Source: Marthasterias glacialis (Eukaryota; Echinodermata; Asteroidea; Forcipulatida; Asteriidae). Taken from it: a stretch of 64,000 nucleotides of DNA. This document shows, in pieces, positions 23,806 through 36,837 of the stretch. The DNA lies in NCBI GenBank assembly GCA_911728455.2, contig OU452219.1, forward strand, positions 9,638,397-9,702,396. Reading direction: 5' to 3'. The number at the start of each line of letters is the position of its first letter. Within the stretch, counting starts at the first letter, position 1. Below the pieces are notes generated by a model that saw only the letters and a list, made by a program, of their open reading frames with translations, was not told the origin of the DNA and made no database searches. A program made the translations under genes and the position numbers.

Positions 23806-24462
23806 CACGCTCTGAAAAATCCCGGGTCAGAGTTGACCCGGATTCCGGGTCCTAGAGGGCCTGACCTATTTTGGGGGGTCAGGCTGACCCGAGAACTGGT
23901 TAAAAGAAAATTAGATTTTAACTCAAATTACTATCTTAATGTAAAAGAGTGAAATATCACTCTCTTGCCCGAGTGGTGGTGTAATTTTTCACTCTTTTTA
24001 GAGTGCAATGATCTCTAGTTTGCTCTTTTAGAGTGAAATTTGAGTAAACTTCACTCTGAATCGAGTGAAAAAGAAAATGTTTCCACTCTAAAAAGACTTG
24101 TCCGCCAAATGGCTCTTTTAAAAGAGTGGTATGGGGGACAACTCTTTTCCGAGTGGAAATATTTTCTTTTTCACTCGATTCAGAGTGAACTTCACTCAAA
24201 TTTCACTCTAAAAGAGCAAATTAGAATGAACTGACTCTAAAAAGAGTGAAAATTACACCACCACTCGGGCAAGAGAGTGATGTTTTCACTCTTTTACATT
24301 AAGAGAGTATGCGTCAGGTTTGACCCATTATTTTAGTCATTTAAACACAGATTCCGGGTCATACTGACGCAGAAATTGGTAAGGCTCCACAGGACCCGGA
24401 ATCTGGGTCAATTCTGACCCGGAATCTGGGTCAATTCTGACCCGGGAATCATTTTAGAGTGC
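23806..24462. mobile_element. Large palindromic foldback/MITE element
   Basis: Two arms of about 315-340 bp meet at CTCTTTTAAAAGAG near 24119/24120. The outer ends match as CCCGGGTCAGAGTTGACCCG (23821) against the reverse complement of ...TTCTGACCCGGG (24446). The inner arms contain many GAGTG/CACTC motifs, and AATGTAAAAGAGTGAAA (23938) mirrors TTTCACTCTTTTACATT (about 24300). Because of the symmetry, both strands encode nearly the same spurious peptide. The right arm carries an extra copy of the GACCCGGAATCTGGGTCA repeat. No transposase is present, so it would be non-autonomous. Confidence 0.88.
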
Positions 24463-27400
24463 AACATGAAAGTCGGACACTTGCAATGTTGTACCTTGTC
24501 TTTAATATTCAAAACACACAAGAAACGGTAGGATGTAAATCTTAAAAAGGACATTAGCGCAGTGTAGTCAGAAACCAGTTAGTAAATTGCACCGAGCCAG
24601 TCTATTAATAATTAACGGTGTTCATTCCCCATTAGGGGGCTGTCAAACCATAGGTTCAAACAGTAATTACCTTAAAGCTAGATACAACAAAGTGTAGATC
24701 TGAAAAACAACCGCGTCCCGTCCACTGTTTACTGGGCTTAGCCTATTGGATGAAACATTTTTTTTGGAAAGAAGCTGTAACATTTATTTAATTTGTTTCC
24801 TGCTAATTTTTATTATTATTATTATTTCTTTTTCATTTTTTTAATTTTATTTTGCATATCGTAAATATGATTATTGATATACCTAAATATATTTATATTT
24901 CCATGTTATATGTATAAACGATACTGCATTGTTTACGTTTGCGGTTAATTATGTGTGTGTGTACAAACAGATGTTAAATACCAGCGTTTAAACTATCAGG
25001 GAAGGTTCCACTTACTTGAGGGGGGAGGTTGACCCCGAACCCTACACAAATATGATCGTCCAAAACTCAGAAATCCAATTTATGCTGAAGCTGTCCAAGC
25101 GTCGATATATGAAATCAAGGGGGTCGGCGTTGCAAACAGAAAACAATATACGGGCGGGGAGGAGTACAAGATTAAGGTGGAGAGGAACACGATGTTTAGC
25201 TCAGTCCTCTTTCATTTATCCACCTGTAGACAGTTTGAAATAAAAAATGCCAAGATTTGATACCGTCTGGGGTGGGGTGGGGGATAGCACTCGTTCACTT
25301 GCACCATAAAAGCAAAGTGTCACATTATAATATGTGAGTTCAACAACAACAAAACACAGCCCAAGTCCAGACAGCAGCGATACATTTAGGGGCTTGATTT
25401 CAGGACAAGCTTAATGATAAAGCTCTAAATGATGGCATAAATTAAATCAATAGTACGGCAAAAATCCTCTCTGCAGAAAATGTATTCAAACCATGTTCCA
25501 CAATATGACATTCCCCTGTCTCTGTATTATACAGAATACTCCATGACAAACCGTGCCTTCCACGCCAACAAATAGTTTATAGCAGAACTATATTTGTTCC
25601 GTTTATAGTATCAAGTTGTTATTATTATAATATTAAGTATTTTTTATTCAAAAATCAGACTTTCTGAAGAACTATTGTTTTATACTGCCTATTAAACCGC
25701 GTGTATTCCGTATAAAGTCCATGTGAAAATCCCCTAGTACCTCAATAAACTTGTATATTACAAATAACTGCTCTAATTATTTTAAAATATATTTTATTTG
25801 TAAATATGTTATATATTGCTACTTAAATTGAAACAGAACTATTTTGTTAAAATTTATTATGCATTACCTATTCAAAATAATCATAGTTAGGCACCTAACA
25901 TTGGAAAAAACACAAAGGTTCCAGAGTTTCAATACCAACTTTTAAAGTTTGTGTGTATCACCATGTAATGATGGCATGGGTTGATGCTGGGGTGAACCGT
26001 CGGTTGCAATCGCTCGACGTTTCAATCTGTGTGTCTTCACCATCTACCCTTGTGTTACAGCAACAATCATAATTCGCCTAAATTGTCATTTTCACCATGC
26101 AAATTGTCCCGTCTTATGACGCTAACTTCGTTTTAGAAGTCGTGATATGACGTCACTCCCGGGGTCAATTAGATGGTGGTTTATTTTTTATAATTTCTTT
26201 CTAATGAAACACACACACAAAATAAAGAATATATTATCCCAAAAGGTTTGTTGTTAAACAGTATCAGTACTTAAAATTAGAAGTTTAAATGTAAATGAAT
26301 GTATTGATATTGGTGGAAAATTTAAGTGTGTCGTAGTGGGTAATTTCCATAGTAATTTGTAATGGGCGGGGCTTAAGGGGATTTGTGGCGTGATGCTGTA
26401 TAGCATGCTGCCTAGTTTCACAATTTCTGAGTATCGTTTATGGTTGGAACATTGGCCTTTCACAGCTGTAATCCTTTGGTGTTGCTTTGTAAACAAGTTC
26501 TTGTATTCAATGAAATTTAAATATTCACCAGTTGTCCGTCATCACTTTGTGTTTTAAGTTTTCTCTCTTAGGAAACCGTGGAAAAAAAATTCTCATGGAA
26601 CGTCCGATCTTCATTTACCATCTCATGATCAATGAATACATATCTTTGCCCTGTATATGGTGGTGTCAATTGTGAAAGAATAAATTAATATGTTTTGTGT
26701 TAAATCGTGGTCTTTACCCTGTTTGTATTTCTTGTGTGCAATGTTATTGCTTGCCAATGCGTGGAGAAAGAATAAAAAAGGGAATGAGGGAGAAGTGGCC
26801 AAAGCCGGGGTGCCCCGTTGGTCATTGGGGAAGGGGTTTGTTTAGAACTAACTATGTGAATGTCTCTTTTTCTTTTAAAAATCGTCTTTGTAATTAGCTT
26901 TTTGTTATATTATTTTTTGGGGGGGATGGGGGGTGGGGGCTGAGGGCCATTGAGTGTAAAGAAAAGAGTATTGTATTTTTGAAAGGGTTACGGGAAGGGA
27001 CTGCTTCGATCCATGATCTTTAAAGGAGACATTCTGAAAAAAGAATGGGCTACGAAAAAGTCTTTCAAGAACAACAAGACTGGAATACACTTCAATGAAG
27101 TTCAACATTTCATCAATAGTAAAGAAGTGACACCACTCCCACACACTACCACCACAATCACTCCCAGGTTTGATGAAGACAATAATATCAAAGGGAATTA
27201 AGAGAGGGGGGACCAAGGGAATGGCGGTCACATAACAAATTTGTAAGGAGATCTCGGAGTTTTACGTCATGGTGCCTATTGACACCAACCCCGCCCATTT
27301 CCCGCCCACTCCACTCTCATGGCTTTTCAGAAGGAAAAAAAACTTTTATTCTACCTCAAAAAGGAGTATCAAAACAGCCACTTAGCTGTTTTGTTTATTA

Positions 27401-27516
27401 ACAAGATAATGTTTTAAGTGTTGTTCTTCTACTCATGCATTTATACTCTCGGGATGGGTATTATAGGCCCCTTTGTTAATCGGAGGACTGGGCGGGTCCC
27501 GGAAGTCTTACGTCTT

Positions 27517-27933
27517 ATTAAGCTCGGTTCATACTTCGCGCGAAAGTAAATGCGAAGCGAATTTCGGTGATGGTACAATTCAACACGCGCTATTTTTCAA
27601 TTGTGACGCAAGAAAATTCGCTTTGCTTGACCGATCCATTAAGCCCCGCCCCATAAACATATAGACCAATCACAGCATTGGCTACATCTTCACTGTACAC
27701 AGTACACGTGGGGTAGCACAATGTGCGTATCTTCAATGCCACACTGCACGACATGAACGCGCGCGCTATAAGTATACGCGCACGCATGTTTACATTTTCT
27801 AATGGGATTTTAATCGTGTCGTCGGACTCTTGTCGGACTTTTGTTGGTGTATCCAAAGCTGTGATTGGTCAACACGTAAGGGGGCGGGGCTTAATGGATC
27901 GGTCTATTCACGTTTAGTATGAACCGGGCTTTA
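27517..27933. mobile_element. MITE of the TTAA-GCYYGGTTCATACTT family, interrupted by a second MITE
   Basis: The left end TTAAGCTCGGTTCATACTTC (27517) and the right end TTAGTATGAACCGGGCTTTA (about 27914-27933) are inverted repeats. They match the uninterrupted copy at 51408-51551, including the internal CAATTGTGACGCAAGAAAATTCG. Here that sequence stops at 27628 and resumes at 27905, with another element in between. Confidence 0.8.
27629..27904. mobile_element. Nested 276-bp MITE with about 53-bp terminal inverted repeats
   Basis: It starts GACCGATCCATTAAGCCCCG and ends with the reverse complement CGGGGCTTAATGGATCGGTC. Both ends continue with GACCAATCACAGC and its mirror (GCTGTGATTGGTC). It lies inside the outer MITE, so it is the younger insertion. 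Target duplications are not obvious. Confidence 0.8.
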
Positions 27934-30900
27934 CTCTTACATGGTCCTACCCCTTGATGACCCGTCCCTTTTAATACCATCGCACAATTGCAATGGCTTG
28001 GTAAAAGAGGACATCTCATTTTCCCGCTGCTGTAAACTTTCAGTGTTTTTCCTTGGTATATGTTTTCCCCCTTTCACAAAAATATTATACTAGTGGCATT
28101 ATAGTGGAAGTGTTGCTGATACAACCATGCGTGCTTTCATTTCTGATGCCTAGCTGCTCGGTACTTTACTCAGCCATTAGTGCGTTGGACTTAATTGGCC
28201 AGGTGCTGCGTGTCGTGTTAGCGTGTAATGTGGCCACCACACGAGAAACAATCTGGCGTCAGGGGTTCATTCAGATCACTACAAGCGTGAGGAGATAAAA
28301 CACTTCCGATTGGAGCTGATCTAGAAAACACCCATCCCATCGAAGAGTTGGTAGCGTGCGATAAACAGAAAAAACTAAAACTTCCAATAAGAAACAACTG
28401 AGTAGGTTTTATGGGTAACAAACAACCATGAATTGTGATTAAAATATCTTGAGAAATGTTGGTTCTGGGAAGAACCGGGAGTGAGTTTATAGTAGAGCGG
28501 CGACGTTTCGAACAGTGTGCTCTGCTCATGGGCGGATCCAGAATATTTTTGAGGGGGGGGGGGCTGAGAATCAAGAACGATTTTGCAGTGCTACGAACTA
28601 CACTGAAATAATCAAATGGAGGGGGAAAATGAGGGGAAGCATGATTGTGGGACGGGGGATACCTTACCGTTTGTATCTGATTCTGTTCTTCCTCTCATCT
28701 CTCCCCTCCCCCTTAGCGCCACCCCCATCCCAGCCCCAACGGACCCACCAATGCCGCTCGTCAGCAGAACAGCAGTCTTCCTACAAGTTTCAAATCTTAC
28801 TTATTCGAGGAGTAATACTCAACTCAAAAAGGTTATGTTTTTCGGATGGCTGTGTATTGTGTGTGAACGAAAAGGCATTTGCTGAGAGGGAACAGAAAAT
28901 GCGTGGGGGGGGGAATTGTTTGCAGACCGGGACTCATTTCGGGGGAAGGGTGGAAGACAGAATGAAGGTAGCAGAAGCGGGTGCAAGGGAACTTATGGAG
29001 TCAGAAAAAGAGACCATGAGATGGTGTTAACTGCTGAGAAACCCGAGGCTGGGAGGAAAAATTATCCGGTCTAGTCTTGGTCTTTGTTTGTTTGTTTGTT
29101 TATTTGCGAGTTTTTATAGAGGAATATTAATAGAGAAGCAGTGACAAAGTGGAGCGTCTATCAATGTTGGTTGTAGTTTCGAGCTTAACGTCTCGTGGCA
29201 CAACGGGCCTCACACCCAAGAGAACCAGTGGTTGTTGGTGGTGGAGATTCGGGGAAGCAGTCACTGAGAGGGGAAGATGCATAGGGGAAATGAATAATAT
29301 TCTGAGAGTGGACAGATACAGGCTGAAAGGCTGAATGAAGCACCGACACACACAGGTGTGTAGGGTCCATAAATATTTTGCCGTTTTTTTTTTCATTACA
29401 GATTGACCTTTGAATGTACCAATAACATCATGGGCTTGACTGAAGACAACGCATGCTTGGTGCCAAAACTATCAACATCGTAAACAATAGAGATTTGTTG
29501 TTAGAGTTACCGATATTCTGGAATAAAAATAGGAAATACCCGCTCACATGATGAGGAAGGGGCATAGTTAGAAGAGACCACCAGGCAGAAAATCCACAAA
29601 AGATTCAAATTTCTATAGACATCGATGAGGGGGCTGACTAGTGGAGATATGAGATGGAAATTATTGGGTTTTAAGACTGTCTGAACAAGAGATTTGCTTC
29701 ATTTCCAGCTTGTGAGCTTGGGATGTGTTCATGTCACAGGCCGATAAATCTTTTCACTCTTATGTCTAAACATTTTCAAGAAGGCATAATTCAATAAACA
29801 GAATGTCGGTCAAACACTGTACTGAAACTGTTACTACACGATATTTCACCCACTCATAGTGAATGCCACGACTACGAGCCAACAGCGTTCACTAAAAAAA
29901 AACCCATACTATATCATCACGATAACCGTCTCCGAATTGCTGTGCCGAGGTCACTTCGCAAACTGGTGCCGAATGCCATAATTACACCTTTATTGGCTGT
30001 CTGCGTCATTAGCAAAGAATGACGAACTGTAAAGTGGCGACCTTTTGCTCTGCAACCTATATAAAGAAGTAAGTTTACAGAGACAGTTTATTTCGTCCAG
30101 TAAATACGAAAAAGAGACACAAGTATCATATAGAGGGCGGATACACTGAGGTAACATAAATCGCAACAACAATGAGTAATAAACTAGCCATGTTTCCTTT
30201 TCATCACCTGGTATACTTGACAAACAAACGGTGTCGTCTCCTTTCGTCTTTTCACAAGTCCGTTTTTATAAGGGCTAGATTATCAACGCGGCGGCGCCCA
30301 TCTCTTTTTTCCTTCTTTCTGTCTTTCTTTCTTTATGAAGAGACCCTGACGGGAAGTTAACACATCATCGCATCACCGACTCAGCCCCCGTCACCTCGGG
30401 AGCCAGCGAGGATTCCTGGCTCCTTAGCCATCATTCCGCCCCGGCAAGCAATCGACCCCTGTCCGCTCAAAGTCAAGACACGCCGTGCTTAACCTTGGCT
30501 CAGCCAAATACAATATAAATCACCGGGTCCTATGATCAAATTCTGGAGAAGAAAAGACTACAGTAAAGAGAAAAAAAAACACGAGCGTGCTGATTTCTAC
30601 ACCTATTATGTCAAGCTGGTTAGGCCAAATATTGACGAGTCGACCCGCTGTCCGATGCGTTTTATGGCACTTGGGAAGCGGCTACTATGGTATAAACAGA
30701 CGCATGTCGCCAGTCGTGGTAACCATGCATGAACGGTACATAGAGACCAGCATTCGGTAGCTTTATAATAGAAAAACAGTGCTTCAAATCCTCACACGCG
30801 AAAAAAAACATATATAATGTATATAGCAATTATGTTATGCTACATCTATTAAGAAAATCTGAAAGCCACTCTCTCTCTTGACCACACCATCCCTGGGACC

Positions 30901-33900
30901 GAACAGGTAGGTGTGGATCTGCACGGGGCGTGGCCGGAAGATTCAATTTCTCTCCTGTGTGTCGCTCTCTACTTTATTGACTTTCTTCAAGTTACTGAAA
31001 ACAAACTTTACAAAAAAAACGTAACCTGAGAGAGCACTTGTATCCCCTAACAGGTCTTGCCACTTTACAGGCGTTTGAGGAAAAGTAGAACGATGATTCG
31101 TCATAAGGTTATAACTGAATTAATGAAATCTTGTTAAAAACTAACGTTTTTATGTGAGACACCCTGCGGTTTTACAAAATGTGTATCAGAGTAGACTTCT
31201 CAGACTCAAACTGACAACATTTTCCCCACAAGTTATTGAAGTATATAACATACTTGAGATTGATTAGTCATTTCGCCAGAACTGAAGGAGTTTTGAAATA
31301 CTGTGGTTTTGGCGCCAACTTCAAGATGAGACGTTCATTGTTGTTTACACAACAGAAAATTGTCCACGAAGTTCAAAGAGTATAAATTGTATAGTCAGCA
31401 CTTGTTATCATAACAGCGTTGCGCAATAGGACGACCAATAGATGTGGTTACACTTAAAGGTGCTACACTGTGAATTTCTTGAATGTACGTTGCATGGAAT
31501 GCTTACCTTTGACCCAATTTGATTCAAAATAGTGAAGCCAAAGCAGGAAGGGCACCGGTGCGCATCCATTTTTATTGGTTAAGCGTGAGTGATCGCTTGC
31601 ATGGATTATTAATTTTGTGCAGCTATTTTTAGAGCGTATCCAACAGCGAATTAACGTATTCATTTATTTTCCCTATAGCATTGAGATGTAACCTTTAAAT
31701 TAAGAGAGAACCTTAGAGTTGATATAAATGGCCTTTAAATTTTCAATGGTATAGGAAGCGGTAATGCACATGTACCGATGACCGTCATATCCCGTCAAAA
31801 TGTTCGACTTCACAGTTGTGTCTTGAATTTCATCAGTAGTGACACAGTGACGTGTAAGCCTATCACAAATAGATTGACATGGTATTCTGATTGATGACGG
31901 TCTTAACACCGAGCTTGTAAAAGGTTTATTTTAGTGGCTGTCCCGCCTCGGTAAAAGCATACTGCGTGCCTTTATCTAACTCCGTCTCGTTTTTCTCGGC
32001 TCATACAGCTTCGCTGAAGGGAAATATTCACACCAGTTGATTAACGAGTAAAAAGCTCTATTCAGTTCAAATCAGATTTGTTTAAGAGACGCCATAATTA
32101 AAAGAAAACAGACACGACCAGAGACCCCGATCAGCAGGCGAGTTCCACGGCGCGGGGTCTTTGCCGAAGAGACGGTCGGTCGTGACACGAGACTTGTCGC
32201 TTGCAGATCAAGAAATGTTAGACACTTAATCTAGCTCGCGAGAAATTTGTTTTGATTATTATAAATTTCAGGTGACATTGAAAATAAACAAGGCGGGTTC
32301 CTCGAAAAGGGGCACTGATTCAATTGCATTGTGAAATTGTTGTAATCCTTGAATTTAATAATTGACCCGCAGGGGGTGGATGGCAAGAAGTTGTCCATGT
32401 GAAGCTCGCTTGAGCGATTATTTGAGTCAATTTGGAGGGTGGTTGGCGAGCGTCCTTCCCCCGTCTTGACGCCAGTGTCCGGTCTGCTTGACTCAACGGG
32501 GTTAACTCAGCTGTGATCCCGCGCTCCCCCACGTAAAAGACTTACAGGTTCTTCGGCGAAGACATTTACAAGTCGTTACTAATGTTTTCTAACTACGAGT
32601 CGTGAGGAGAACAGCCGGAGGGACCTGGAAACGATGTAAAGACTGTTGCTTGGTCATCAGTCCGTCGCGTATATACATTCTCTCCTGTGTCGCAAATGAA
32701 ATTTATCGCATGGAAGAGTCTTCCGGGTTTTAAGTTTCTAAATCGAATTTCGATTCATGTTATTTTGAATTTCTTATTGGTCTCGTGTTAGTTGTTTCCT
32801 TGTTTGGGAAGTAGCACTGGTATTAAGGGGACGTGGGCGGCGGTGGTGGTAGGGGGTAGATGGGCGAGTGAGATTGCCGTAAAAACTTGACGTGGGCAAA
32901 GGGGAGGCTTAACACCTACACGTTTTTTTCACAATAAACCACTGTAGGCCTTACTCTAAACTCATAAGCTTGAAGGCCGATAAACGCTTCCCGCAAATGC
33001 AAACCGAAATGTGACGTCACCACAATGCAGCGACTACGAGTCCAGTAATAACTTAAAATGTGTTCAACTTTTACCGAGCGTTTCGGGAGAAACTTCGATT
33101 TTGTGACGTCTCGATTGGCCTTGCACGCTGAGGTAAAGTAAGGTATAAACTTTCGTCAATCCGGCACAAGTTCCCCGAATTGTAAAAAAAAAAAAGTGTT
33201 GACTGTCGTCGACACGCGACATTATGTTTGTGCTTTCTCACTACATAATGCTGTAATATCAAGTTGGTTTTGCAGCATGGCCGACCTAACGAGATCTAGC
33301 AACTGCTGCTTGAGTAGCTCCACTGCCTAATAGACTAGTTGCACTTGCTTGCTCAATGTACCAGTCAGCCAGAAGGGAAAAAACCATAAACTTCCCTGTA
33401 ATTGCAGTAAAAACCCAATGGAGTGGACTGGAAGAGCAATCTCTACACTCATAGTAAGATGGGATGCATCCGTTTTCTAGAAAATAACAGGACCGGTTGC
33501 ATCAACCGAAATTAATACACCTTGTTGTGGGTTGGTATAAGAAGTGACCCCCTGTCTCGGACCACTACCTATACCACGACTACACACTATCACGGACACC
33601 ACCAACATCACCACTGACGCTACTGATCCACCCTGAATGTGGGCGTGGCTTATTATAGAGGAAAGATGAACCCCCCCCCCAAAAAAAAAAAGAAAAAAAA
33701 AAAAAAAAGATTATCCGACCCAGTAACCTGTTACTAAGCTTGTAAACAAATAGATCTGATACTGGGTGGGGGCCCGATTCACCAAACAGTGCCCTGTTTG
33801 TTAAACGTAGCCCTAGTCGAAGACGGTCGTCACGGGCAAATTGGGTTCTTTTAAATCCGGAACCCTTGACAAACAAAACTCCTGCACATTCCAATTTATA

Positions 33901-36324
33901 GTAATAACGAAAAGGCTTCATCATCCACAAAAGTGCAATATCATCTGACCTTTATTAAAACCCGATTAATGGCAAATTCTAGCTACAAATAAACACGCAG
34001 AATAGGAAATACGTCACGTCTCTTTCCTCTTTCATTACACAACTTGATGCCGTGTTAGGTGCACCGCGCTGAATAATCGGAGGAATTACGGAGCCGAAAA
34101 CGCATCGCGGCGACTTCACCGAATATAAAGACGAGTGGGCGGAACGAAAAATTGTCCCAACCTCGCCTACGGGCTAAAGTCACGTCCAGATAAGTTAGAC
34201 ATTAGATTAGTGTCCGTGGATGTTTTTTTTATGCAAATCTTCAACAAAATTAAGGACACCCTTTCGCCCAACTCGAAGGGAGGGGATAAACAAAACAATA
34301 TTCGGAAGCAAAGCCGACAAAAAAGCCTGACAACGGTCGATATTTAGTGTCAGTTTTCTGAGGTGTTTATTTGTTTGTTTTCCTTTCCCCGTATACTACT
34401 CGTTCAATTATTTATTTTTATTTTATTATTATTTTTTAATATGTTTTTATGTTTGCATGTTTTTATCTCTCTCTTTGAGATTAACTAATTTTGACTGAGA
34501 GTGTACTGATAATTACAGAGACGAATGTTTAAAACCCACGCACAACGCGAAATGTCTGCTCAAACGAGCTCAAAAAACCGGCCAGCTCATTTCCCGTTGA
34601 AACTTTGATCGAGTGATTGCGCTATGATGGATAATTATCTTTACTCAATGGGGGGCAAGTGATGGTACTACAAGAACCAGTTCACGATAGTGCTTGCTCC
34701 AGAAAGCAAGCCCACGCCCAATGTTCTCACAGTAGCCCACTCGGCCCATTTACTCCTCTTTTGATTCTGTGTGATGTGATTTTCTCGAAACAAAAAAAAA
34801 AAAAAAAAAAAAAAAAATGGGGGTGCAAAGTCGACACTTTCGAAGTCATTACTACTTTTTTTCAAGTCCATTAACTCGTGATTTATAGAGAGAGGTCCGG
34901 CAATTTCAGGGAACGGTCGCGCGTGTCAGTGTTCCCCAAAGGGTTTGGGATAACTTCCTATAACGATGCGGCCAGGTGGGGGATGGGGGCGCCTCCTCAC
35001 AACAGGTGCAATGAGAGAGGGCCACAGGAAAAAAAAGCTGGATGCAACACTTGTGATGATGGGGGACATTATATCGTGTAACCTCAAGAAAACAACTGGG
35101 ACTTCCCTACCCACCTGGCAGTATATCATGAAGGAATACTGGGACTAAATCGGCCCCCAGGGGCAAATTTCAGACACTTTTTGAAATAATTTTTCTGGAG
35201 TCCACAAGAGAGATCCTCGTGCACTTTTTCACACAGCTGATTGCAGGAGGTAATAAATTCTGTTAGTCAAAGACTGGCCTACTACTACTTGTGCTATCCT
35301 TCAATACAGAACTGAGTTAGCAAATCAACTCTTGAAGAGAATACTGTCATCCAGCCAGTGCTGGGCCCAGCCCGTGTGTACATTACGGTCTTGAAATCTT
35401 TGGTTCGATATAAAGCAAGAACAGCGTGATAAAGACTTTTTAACTCGATTGCTGACCAATCAATTCGACGTCAGAAGCATCTTGTTTCGGCCAATTACTT
35501 CGACAAATATTCACTTATTTTCTTGAGAATAATCTTTTTAGAATATTGTCAATAAAAAGGAATGGAGGTTTCGGATTTCAAAGAAAAAAAAATGACGACG
35601 AAACTGTATGGGACTCATTGAGTTTGCGAATTCTCAAAAAAGCTCCTGACACTCTTCGCCAAAAGACCTCCACCAAGACGTTTTGCATCATTGTATGGTT
35701 TCCCCTGCAATGCATCAATGATCAAACTGGGACTAGATTAGACTCAGACTGTTTCCACCATGCCTCCATTTCGTTTACGTGGCTTGGTACAGAAGCAAAA
35801 TGGCTGTGCCGTGATTCAAAAGGCCGACATGTCTCTTCTGGCTTAAAAAACAAAAAAAAAAAAAAAACAAGATTTACGCCAACCCCCTCAGAATCTCTTG
35901 CCTGAAGACAAAAGCCAGCCAAGTCTTTGACACTTGGTTATAAATACCGCCAAGAAAAAGTACCTTCAAACTTTTGGACAGCTAGCTCGAAGCGGATTTA
36001 TGTTTTTTTGAAATGTCAAATTATTGACTGAATAATCGTCGGGAGAATTCGCTCCTGGAGAAACATACGAAGACAGGAAAAAAAAGTACAGCAACAGGAT
36101 AGGAAAACTGGCACGCACAAATGAGCAATAAAGGTGAGGGAGGCAAACACAAACCACTGGCTCCCCCAAGTCTGCCGGGCAGATTTATAATGACATTTAG
36201 ATTTTAGGCTCGCGTGCTGACCAAAGAAATAAAATCGGCGATGTTGTTTCATCTTGCACCCGCTGCCAGCCCCGGTGTTTACACGGTAAGTAACTATGAT
36301 TATCACAACTGGTCCAATAATACG

Positions 36325-36376
36325 TGGGAGGGTTGGGGGTTGGGTTGGGGGTTGGGGGTTGGGGGGGGGGGGCGGA
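36325..36376 (+). repeat. G-run tract with G-quadruplex potential
   Basis: GGAGGGTTGGGGGTTGGGTT is followed by two more GGGGG-TT units and a run of twelve or more G. More than four G-runs of at least three, separated by TT, fit the G4 consensus on the plus strand. Confidence 0.8.
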
Positions 36377-36837
36377 TGTATCCCTTACGTTTTGACCATA
36401 CCACTCTATCACTTAATATGGGTTGCGATTAGAGTGAATGCACTGATTGAGATTGCGTCACATCAGCAGGTTATGTTGTGCGTTCGTTACGGTTGAAAAT
36501 TGAAAATAATTGGAGTATGGAAAGAGAAACACTAATGGGTGGTGGTACCGACTGCAAAACAATATGGCTGGGGTTTAATTTGACTAATTAATAAATGAAT
36601 ACACGTCATATGTGGAGAATTGCAAAGCATTGCTTCAGGCGAAGGTTCACGGCCGGAGAAACCTTTGAGAGGCCGTGGGACTTGGGTGAGGAAAAGGGAA
36701 GAGGTATAGAGGATGACGTCTAGTTGCGATTAGACGGTAAGGGATGGGGTTAGTATAGGAAGGAAATCGAATAAACAATATAATAAAGGCAAAACAAAAA
36801 TGAGTAGCAAGAGGAACTCAATGAAGATTATTAGAAT

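Larger units (their letters stand above)
23162..36830. other. Intergenic region 3' of gremlin
   Basis: No gene is recognised. The gremlin 3' UTR must begin this stretch, but no convincing poly(A) site could be chosen. Named contents are the foldback element at 23.8-24.46 kb, nested MITEs at 27.5-27.9 kb, a repeat core at 28.5 kb shared with a formin-intron MITE, poly(A) and G/C runs, and a guanine-run tract at 36.3 kb. Open frames here, such as 171 codons near 28.5-29.0 kb, match no family I know and overlap frames on the other strand. Confidence 0.55.

Noticed and set aside
23957..24234. Two similar 64-80-codon peptides on opposite strands, suggestive of a duplicated small gene.
   Set aside because: They are mirror readings of the two arms of a palindromic element.
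28515..29030. A 171-codon plus-strand frame.
   Set aside because: It begins in a G-run and repeat core, has Pro/Ser low-complexity parts and overlaps a second frame. No homology is recognised.
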